Assembly: GCA_916700875.1 (NCBI GenBank) | Contig: CAKAKS010000001.1 | Span: 10,665,741-10,729,740, forward strand | DNA: 64,000 nt | Direction: 5' to 3' | DNA from: Sebastes aleutianus | Lineage: Eukaryota > Chordata > Actinopteri > Perciformes > Sebastidae | Part shown: positions 57,160 through 64,000 of the stretch, in pieces | How the letters are laid out: every line of letters begins with the position of its first letter | How positions within the stretch are numbered: the first letter of the stretch is position 1 | Program-made: the position numbers and the translations under genes | The notes under the pieces: model-generated | Database searches by the model: none | The model's input: only the letters and a program-made list of their open reading frames with translations | Told to the model about the DNA's origin: nothing

Positions 57160-57320
57160 GCTGCAATGATTAATTGACTATTCGATTAGTTGATTGACAG
57201 AAATCATTAAAGCAATATGTCATGGCAGAAAATGTTGTTTTCTGACTCACAAATATGGAGACTTTTCTCTGTTTTATATAATCGGATTTTGGGTTTTGGA
57301 CAGAACAAGACATTTAAGAA
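57160..57320 (-). mobile_element. Family E fragment, reverse, broken by an A element
   Basis: GAGCTGCAATGATTAATTGA, then ACTTTTCTCTGTTTTATATA, then GGGTTTTGGACAGAACAAGA runs directly into a family A element. No E sequence resumes clearly after it. Confidence 0.7.
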
Positions 57321-57660
57321 CAGCGCCGTGGTATCAACCTGTCAATCACAAGGTTGCCACGCCCTAAAGCATCCCCTGCTTTATGGTCTATTTGACTCTA
57401 AATGGGACCATAATTTACTAAATGAACATCATGCTGTATTGAAGAAGACTTGAAACTAGTGATTGAGACCATAAACTCATGTTTACAATGTTTACTGAGG
57501 TAATAAATCAAGTGAGAAGTAGGCTCATTTTCTCATAGACTTCTATACAATCAGACTTCTTTATGCAACCAGAGGAGTCGCCCCTTGCTGGATATTAGAG
57601 AGAATGCATGTTTAAGACACTTCAGCATTGGCTTCACTTTACAGAACTGGAGGTTGCCAC
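57321..57660 (-). mobile_element. Family A element, truncated, reverse orientation
   Basis: The reverse complement of the left two-thirds of family A: CAACCTGTCAATCACAAGGT, then AAACATCATGCTGT-type phrases, then AACCAGAGGAGTCGCCCCTT, ending ACTGGAGGTTGCC. It lacks the right third, so it has no TGACGTCA. Confidence 0.82.
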
Positions 57661-58339
57661 CCGGCTGGCCATTTGCCTGATGAGGACGTTGCCTCTTTTC
57701 AGTCCTTTAAGTTTTGGGTGCTTTAATTCAGAGTGCAGATACTTGACATTTCTCTCTATGTACCGAGCTACTCGTGAAGTGAAATGCCAATAATAGCCCC
57801 AAATCAGAAATTAGTTCCAGAGGGCTTTACAATCTAACACGCTCTATCCTAACCCCTACTCTTGGTTCAGAAAAGTGAAAAACAACACTTTACTTTACAA
57901 GTCCCCCCTATTTGTTAACAAGTAGAACTCATCCTGTGCGCACACACAAGTGGAGGCGTGTGTCTAAGCAGATAATGAAAGACAATAAAGTGAAACATAG
58001 TTGTAATAATATAAAATGTGTTTTCATAGGAGAAGTTATAATTGCTGCCAAATATTGTTCATTATAGACACTTGAAAAACATCCATATAGCTGCGTATAA
58101 TAGTGTCTTGTAAACAATTTATTACATACATCTCCAAAAGATTCACTATTTCATGAGATATATCGATACATATTTTATATATACTGTTATTTTATTCATA
58201 AAACCTACTCCTAGTAGAAATAAAAAAGAGGGGGAAAACATTGTATGTGATAGTAAAGAATGAGGACTAATCTACAGCATTAACTTGGGTTTTCCAGGAA
58301 GCCACAGAAGGATCTGAGTCTCTCACCCTGTAAATGTTA
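57661..58339. other. Intronic sequence with no supported gene
   Basis: AT-rich unique sequence with no motif or repeat recognised. Confidence 0.5.
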
Positions 58340-58440
58340 GTAGAAAGAGGTTGCCACTAAACCTCAAAGGGAATTGAACCCCTAACCTATCAATGCCTCG
58401 CTCTATCAATTGAGCTGGTCGCTGAAACGAGCCAGCGATC
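58340..58440 (-). mobile_element. tRNA-like sequence, probable SINE head
   Basis: On the minus strand, CCAGCTCAATTGATAGAGCG (A-box-like) is followed by TAGGGGTTCAATTCCCTTTG (B box GGTTCAATTCC). Acceptor-stem pairing and an anticodon arm are not convincing, so a tRNA-derived SINE or tRNA pseudogene is more likely than a functional tRNA. Confidence 0.5.
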
Positions 58441-59415
58441 GTCTGATGAATATTAGCAGGATGCAGACATTATGGATCATACACTACTTGCTCTCCCCGT
58501 TCTCATTTCCATCCTTTTCTCTTCTGCACTGCGGAGAGCTGCATTTGCTGCATAATCGCCCACTGAGTATCTCCCGACTTTCTTGTCTTGTTTCTTTTTT
58601 TCTTTTTTTCCCCCGCTTTTTTAATTTGCCTGCACTCCACCAGCATGCGGTTTTAATCATCAACTAGCTGGACAGGTTGGACGAACACTGCTGACAAGTC
58701 TTGAGTGGTCTGGGTTTGACTGGTCTCATTCCAAATTGAGATAATGCCACGTTCAGAAAAAAAACCCATCTTTTCTTTGATTGATGGCACAAAATTAGAC
58801 ACAAATGACGGTACGTTTCAAAGGATAGAAGTATCTTTAATTTGTGGCTGACAAAATGATTACCCCTCAATACAGTAGACTGTCTATACTTTGAAGATAT
58901 TGGATGACGAACCTAAAGTAATGACATGACTTTCTTTTAGAGTAGAGCTCCTCTTGTGTTTGCTGCCACACAGAAGGTGTTTAGTGACAGTCTGCCACGC
59001 TCTCTTATAAAAGTTATTACTATTTAAACCAGTCATGGTTCCAGCCTGTTACTCTCAACTTCATGAAAAATGGGATTGATACTTGGTGATTGATTCAGCA
59101 TGACATTCTGGGGCTGCTTTGTCTCAAGACCGATACAGTATTTGCTCTTTCCTGTCTCATACATACACCACTAACTGCTGGGTTGAAGCGTTTTTAGTTT
59201 GAATATTTGAGGCATTTAGCATGAAGCTCATTCCCTGCCCTCAGTGACTTACAGCACATGAGCTGGTGGAAATGAAGTGCCTTGCTTAAGGGCTCTTGGA
59301 CTTGTCACATGACTGAAATAATAACAACCATAATACATGGCTTGAATATTCATCTTTAGCCATAGTTATATACAAACTAATACAAAAACAATGAAGACAT
59401 TTTCTATAAGTTAAC
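58441..59415. other. Intronic sequence with no supported gene
   Basis: Unique sequence with a T-rich patch (58585-58625). No recognisable domain or repeat. Confidence 0.45.
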
Positions 59416-59870
59416 CGGCAACATCCGGGTTCTGAAAAGTGAAGCCAATGCTGAAGTGCCTTAAACTTGCATTCTCTCTAATAGCCAGCAGGGGGCGACT
59501 CCTCTGGTTGCAAAAAGAAGAAGGACTTCTCACTTGATTTATTACCTCAGTAAACATTGTAAACATGAGTTTATGGTCTCAATCACTAGTTTCAAGTCTT
59601 CTTCAATACAGCATGATGTTCATTTAGTAAATTATGGTCCCATTTAGAGTCAAATAGACCATAAAGCAGGGTATGCTTTAGGGCGTGGCTACCTTGTGAT
59701 TGACAGGTCGCTACCACGCCGTTGTCCATGTTTTCATCTTACAACTTTAATTGTTTCACAGTGTGTTTTCAGTTGATGAAAAATGCCGAACTCGAGGCTT
59801 CCAAACGGCAGTCCACAAACCAATGGGTGACGTCACAGTGACCTCGTCCACTTCTTATATGCAGTCTATG
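59416..59870 (+). mobile_element. Family A element, copy 4, internally deleted, carries TGACGTCA
   Basis: Starts GGCAACATCCGGGTTCTG, has AGCCAGCAGGGGGCGACTCC and CAATACAGCATGATGTTCAT, and ends CTTATATGCAGTCTATG. The middle is missing about 100 bp relative to 19414. TGACGTCA is at 59828-59835. Confidence 0.87.
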
Positions 59871-60713
59871 GTTTAAATACAAAATCTTGCATCCAAATCT
59901 ATGGGAAATATTAATGGATAGTCTGTTTACTCGGGAGGGTGGAAGAGGTGATGGCATAGTTCACTTTCCTGCCGCATCTCTTACATGTTTTTCTTCATGC
60001 ATGTGGGTGTGCATATTGTTTACTTAGCTGCCTCTATACTCCCTCGGTGCATCATTACTGTACATGCGTATGTTATATATGTGTGCGTTAGTGTCAGAGC
60101 GGACAACACAGATTCAGCCAACTCACAACATATAGCTCTTCTGCTCCCCTGTGCACCATGGATGTCAACTTATACACAGATATGGAACAGTTACAAGCAC
60201 AGACAGAATCACACTTAGACATACAGTATATACACGCACGAACACACTGAGGATCACAGAGGAATGTAGAAGTACATATACAGTACACACGTATATAAGA
60301 CCTTCATGCACACACAGTGTATATAAAATAATTCACACGCATGCACATCCATATAATGTAAGATACATACAATACAGGATAGAACTACAACCATGTTCCT
60401 ACACAAACTGCACTTGATTTCATGTTTTTTTATAAGTATTTACACACATACAAAGACTAGGGATGAGGTATAAAATCTCAATATTGTTGTTCTACCGAAA
60501 TCTGTCAATGCATTTAATATTGTAAAGAACAAAAAGTTGGTATGCGTTGTCTTGTTTTCTCATTATTTGATAAAGTACTTCCTGATTTCAATCATCATTT
60601 TGTCTATTTTAGATTATTTTTAGACTCATGTTATTTAGGCAAAGTTCTTGTTTGGCTTGTGTGTTTTGACAAAATGTAATATTTGAGAAGTTTGACTTAT
60701 ATTGTTGTATTAA

Positions 60714-60716
<3 letters not shown>
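59871..60716. other. Intronic sequence with a CA-rich patch
   Basis: 60200-60420 is imperfectly CA/ACAT-rich. 60462 onward (AGGGATGAGGTATAAAATCT) may be the start of a decayed TIR element. No gene supported. Confidence 0.4.

Positions 60717-60744
<28 letters not shown>
60717..60744. repeat. (TA)n microsatellite
   Basis: Perfect alternating TA, 28 bp. Confidence 0.93.
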
Positions 60745-60747
<3 letters not shown>

Positions 60748-60836
60748 TATATTCATTTATTCTGTTTTTTTCTGCCACGGCAAAGTCTTGTTTTGATATC
60801 GCTACAAAAACTCAGGCATCGTACTGGCAATGGTAT

Positions 60837-60935
<99 letters not shown>
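60837..60935 (+). repeat. (GATA)n microsatellite, 99 bp, perfect
   Basis: About 25 uninterrupted GATA units. This is the longest perfect simple repeat in the window. It is expected to be highly polymorphic in length. Confidence 0.97.
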
Positions 60936-61689
60936 TTTCCTTTCTATAATAAATAATTTAATACAACACCGAGCCCTAACTTTTTAGGAGTATTTTTAAG
61001 AAAGAGTTTGGTGATATTCGACCTCTGTGCCAAAGATCTACGTTGTTGTCCAAGAACTATTAAAAACCCCATCAAGGAGCCACATTGTTTTACTGGCTGA
61101 TATGTCCCTTCATTATAACGAACATGGACTGTGTAGTTTACTTTGAGTCAGTGCCACATGCATCGTCGTGCTGCTGCGAATACTCATTAGTGCAGCTGGA
61201 GATACTCCCCTACAAATGCACTATTTGCCCCCGTTCACTATGTTCACTAAAAACTGCAGTGCCCAGCTGTTAAAGAAGATTATTTAGCCTTTTTTTTCTA
61301 AATGAAACTAAACATATGTGACCTGATTTTAAAGATTTACCGTACGTCATCAGTACGAATGAATGTGCCAAAGCACTGAGAGACGGACAAACGCATTGTT
61401 GTCTTTTGATGGGATTTGTTGAGAATAACAATATAGAATAATGTTGTTGCATTTTCTGTACTTATCTCAAACATGAACAAATGCACACACACACACATGC
61501 ATCTGGACATATTGTGATTGTTGGTTTGATGTGTGGGTGTGCACATGTGTCCATAAGGAGGGAATATACATATTAACCACATTATATGCATATTACTCTG
61601 CATACGTGGTTCATTGTGTTTTGGAGTGTGTTCAGTTGCTTGTATGTGTTCTGGATGTGTGTGTGTGTATGTCACTGTGTGTACACCAG

Positions 61690-61990
61690 CCAGCGGCCCT
61701 TCTTTCTTCTGATGCCCTGCTCTCGCTTCGGAGCAGAAGAACCGCTCTCGCCGTCTCGCTGGCTGACGTTGCTGGCAGGAGTCCTGGGGACCGACGGGGG
61801 GAAACAATCCCAACAAAGTGGCATGAATTAATGTGACTAATTAACACCACGTTAATTATTTGTAAATTGCATGTTTGGGTACACGTTACTTGAGAGGCAT
61901 ATGCTGCTTGTCGTGTTCGCCCAAACAAGTGCCAGCTAATCTGTATCTCTGGAGTGCCCCGCGTCTGAAGACGGGCCAATCAGCACGGCG
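61690..61990. promoter_or_regulatory. Candidate regulatory block with a homeodomain-type TAAT cluster
   Basis: Unique, balanced sequence. 61824-61866 holds GAATTAATGTGACTAATTAA and then CACCACGTTAATTATTTG, several TAAT/ATTA cores in about 40 bp, next to CCGCTCTCGCCGTCTCGCTG. No coding frame has a known domain. Regulatory function is inferred from the motif cluster only. Confidence 0.35.
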
Positions 61991-62428
61991 CAGGAAAAAC
62001 AAAACATGAAGAAGAAGAAGGGAGTTAGAAAGAGAGATGGAGAGAGAAGTGGGGTGAGGTGAAGAGGAGGGAAAAACAAATAGGATCGCCAACAAATATA
62101 TTTCATCTCGTCTGGACTCCATGCAAGTTTTTTTGTCGTTCTGCAGTTCTTTGTCTGAAGTTTGTTTGGCTTGTGCGCTGTTGGTGAGTGTGTAATCTGA
62201 CTATTAAAAGATAAATGATAGTGGGGCTGATGAGGCGCCTGTTTTTTGGCAGTAGTGAATGATTGTGTTGATAATTTTGTCCTTCATGGACTGTGGAGTT
62301 CTGCTTTTGTCCATACTTTAGTACATCCTTTTTTGTTTTTGGGGTAATGCTTTTTTCTTCTCCCGCTGGTTGTGTGGTTGTGAACTTTTTGCTTTCTTGG
62401 ATGAAAATATTGCTTTTACGCACTGGAA
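61991..62428. other. Intronic sequence with no supported gene
   Basis: Includes a purine-rich patch (62005-62085). A 118-codon minus-strand frame (62103-62459) shows no domain. Confidence 0.45.
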
Positions 62429-63135
62429 CTAGCTCTGCAATGATTAGTTGATTAATCACTTAGTTTGTCAACAGAAAATCATTCAACAGCAATTAATCAT
62501 TTAAGTCATTCATCAAGTGAGAATCCAAACAGTCAGCATCTCAGTCTCTGCTTTTCTCCTGTTTTATACAAATGGAATGTCTTGGGTATCTTAGAATATG
62601 TTTGGACTGAGGACTAGGTATGGGTCGATGTGAAAACTTCATGTCACGATTGTCCTGCCCGGAATAATTACAATTCATGATATTATCCTGATAATCACTC
62701 AAATATGCTTAAAACTCTTAAAATGTTACTAAAACATACTGGAATCACTTTACCCCAATACATTTTCTTAAGAAACTAAGATTTTTTTTTCATCTCAGAT
62801 AGGACACATCTTTCTGCAGTTAACATCCGTTTTGGTGAAAAACAATCTTAAATAAGGTAATCATAAATCATAAGGTCCCCCAGCATAAATAAATAATAGC
62901 CACATTCTGCTAGTCTGGTCTTTCTTACATGATAATGCCTGTATTTTTTTAAAATCAGGCTCCATTTGTCCCTTCTCTACCATGATAACGAGCTGGGTCG
63001 CCTTTTTAAGCCTCTTGTGAGGATATTCATAATTGTCCCGATAATGGAAATTCACCCCTATCAACTATTTTTTATCGCGATCCGCTAAATTGTCCCAACC
63101 CTACTGTGAACTGTGACGCTGAAAACATCACCTTA
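62429..63135 (-). mobile_element. Family E element, reverse, split by an O element
   Basis: Left E 62429-62606 (AGCTCTGCAATGATTAGTTG, then CTGCTTTTCTCCTGTTTTAT). Right E 63112-63135 (TGTGACGCTGAAAACATCAC, then CTTAGACTC). Between them is a 489-bp TIR element. Confidence 0.68.
62615..63103. mobile_element. Family O TIR element with a decayed 8-bp TSD
   Basis: Left end TAGGTATGGGTCGATGTG, right end AAATTGTCCCAACCCTA. Flanks CTGAGGAC (62607-62614) and CTGTGAAC (63104-63111) match at 6 of 8. Subterminal phrases TAATTACAATTCATGATATT and GATATTCATAATTGTCCCG are inverted relatives. Non-coding. Confidence 0.72.
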
Positions 63136-63147
63136 GACTCTCGTCGG

Positions 63148-63316
63148 GCTGCAACTAACGATTATTTTCATTATAGATTAATCGGACTGTAGTGAAGCAC
63201 AAGTCATCTGAAAGATGAGATCTTCAAATGACTTCTTTCGTACATTCGACACTCTAAAACCCAAAGATGATCAATTTTGTATTATTTAAATCAGAGAAAA
63301 GCAGAAAACCCAATTT
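63148..63316 (+). mobile_element. Family E fragment
   Basis: GGGCTGCAACTAACGATTAT, then GAGATCTTCAAATGACTTCT, then TCTAAAACCCAAAGATGATC, then AGAGAAAAGCAGAAAACCC. Truncated after the middle. Confidence 0.78.
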
Positions 63317-63365
63317 AAGATGTTTATGCTTTCATTCCTAATTTCTGAACATTGTAGACGGGCAG

Positions 63366-63735
63366 TTAAAGGTACAGTGTGTAGGATTTGGGCGACATCT
63401 AGTGGTGTGGTTGCAGATTGCAACCAACTGAGTACCCCTCAGTCACTCGTCCGTTTCCAAGACTGCGGTAACGTGAGCCACCAAGTGCGAAACCATGGTA
63501 ACGCCATTCGAGGCCATCCTTACCATAATAACACTACTACGGTACTACGGTTTAGCACTCTGCGGCTCACGTTACCGCAATTTCACAAGCGTGTCGTAGA
63601 ACTACGGTGGCCTTCAGGTAACGTAAAAACGTGAAATGCTCTCTCTAGAGCCAGTGTTTGGTTTTTGTCCGTTCTGGGCTACTGTAGAAACATGGCAGAG
63701 CAACATGACAGACTCCATGAAGAGCAGTGAAGCTT
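63366..63735 (-). mobile_element. Family B element, reverse, truncated, with strong internal hairpin
   Basis: Begins TTAAAGGTACAGTGTGTAGG (63366) and continues AGTGGTGTGGTTGCAGATTG. An inverted pair joins 63463-63500 and 63543-63580 (CTGCGGTAACGTGAGCCA against TGCGGCTCACGTTACCGCA). It ends near CATGAAGAGCAGTGA, missing the last third and its TTAA. The 104-codon frame through it is an artefact. Confidence 0.8.
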
Positions 63736-64000
63736 GATCATTGTTATAGTCAAGTGCAAGATAATGAGGCCTGCTGACTTATAGGAACTCGGCGAAAGCA
63801 TTGCCTATGCCAAGGTAAATACGGAGTGAGGGAGCCTAGAAAATATTTGAAGAGAAACACAAGACTACTGTGCTTGAAATGATCCCAAACTTGCCAGCAT
63901 GGCTGCCATTACATGCTTATCTATCACTCTGTCACCCTGGGCTACGCACACTGGGTTTTATTAGGACAGTTTTGGTTGAGAAGACGCAACCAAAACTCCT
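63736..64000. other. Intronic sequence to window end, nothing recognised
   Basis: Short unique sequence without repeat or coding signals that I can support. Confidence 0.5.

Larger units (their letters stand above)
27929..64000 (+). other. ldb2: ldb2 intron 2, incomplete, longer than 36 kb
   Basis: Begins with donor GTAAGT and continues to the window edge. I searched by eye for sequence encoding the next conserved LDB segment (IGRTLIPRYF and onward) on the plus strand and found none. The rest of the window is therefore treated as intron. No other gene is supported inside it on either strand. Confidence 0.85.

Noticed and set aside
58340..58440. Possible tRNA gene on the minus strand
   Set aside because: A- and B-box words are present but a full cloverleaf is not evident. 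Annotated as SINE-like instead; tRNAscan-SE would decide.
61337..61816. 159-codon minus-strand frame
   Set aside because: Crosses a CA/TG-rich stretch and unique intron. No domain and no supporting signals.
27929..64000. Search for ldb2 exon 3
   Set aside because: No sequence encoding the expected IGRTLIPRYF continuation was seen. A protein-to-genome alignment is needed to exclude it firmly.

Overview
This is eukaryotic, vertebrate DNA, most probably from a percomorph teleost fish. The evidence is two spliced coding exons joined by canonical GT/AG signals across a 27 kb intron, no bacterial-style gene packing, many microsatellites, and a dense load of short terminal-inverted-repeat (TIR) elements of the kind common in teleost genomes. 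The fish assignment is inferred from the repeat types; the species cannot be read from the window.

Only one protein-coding gene can be supported: the 5' end of ldb2 (LIM domain-binding 2, CLIM1) on the + strand. Exon 1 (621-752) encodes residues 1-44 and exon 2 (27826-27928) encodes residues 45-78 plus the first base of codon 79. Intron 1 is 27,073 bp. Intron 2 begins at 27929 and runs past the window end, so it is longer than 36 kb. I could not find exon 3, which should continue after KRY, by eye. The rest of the protein, including the LIM-interaction domain, lies downstream. A CT-rich tract, an inverted CCAAT box and upstream ATGs precede the start codon.

The introns are a patchwork of unique sequence and repeats. 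I use my own letters for the repeat families, because no database could be searched. E: begins about AGGGCTGCAACTAA; about a dozen copies. H: TAGGGCTG TIRs with 8-bp target-site duplications (TSDs). A: 450-620 bp, with a TGACGTCA motif in full-length copies. B: TTAA-flanked, with an internal hairpin. C: GTTAACGCG-rich. D: ends in CCCAGCCCTA. F: about 450 bp, containing the phrase CCTAAACCTAA. G: AAGTACTTGAGTAAA type. I to O: single or few copies. Insertions inside insertions are frequent. The clearest are at 2369-3200, 18875-20160, 36484-37236, 40966-42035 (three levels) and 62429-63135. Two tRNA-derived SINE-like elements are visible, one with a perfect 9-bp duplication. A 670-bp foldback element (23280-23949) encloses a minisatellite. 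Long (GATA)n, (GA)n, (ACT)n and (TA)n arrays are also present.

Several non-repetitive, higher-complexity stretches (8590-9480, 20990-21240, 25600-26060, 37430-38300, 40460-40590, 45590-45910, 56100-56450, 61690-61990) look like candidate conserved non-coding regulatory elements of ldb2. This is inference from composition and motif content only. I saw no CRISPR array, operon, viral gene, rRNA or convincing functional tRNA gene. I found no clear evidence of a novel biological system.
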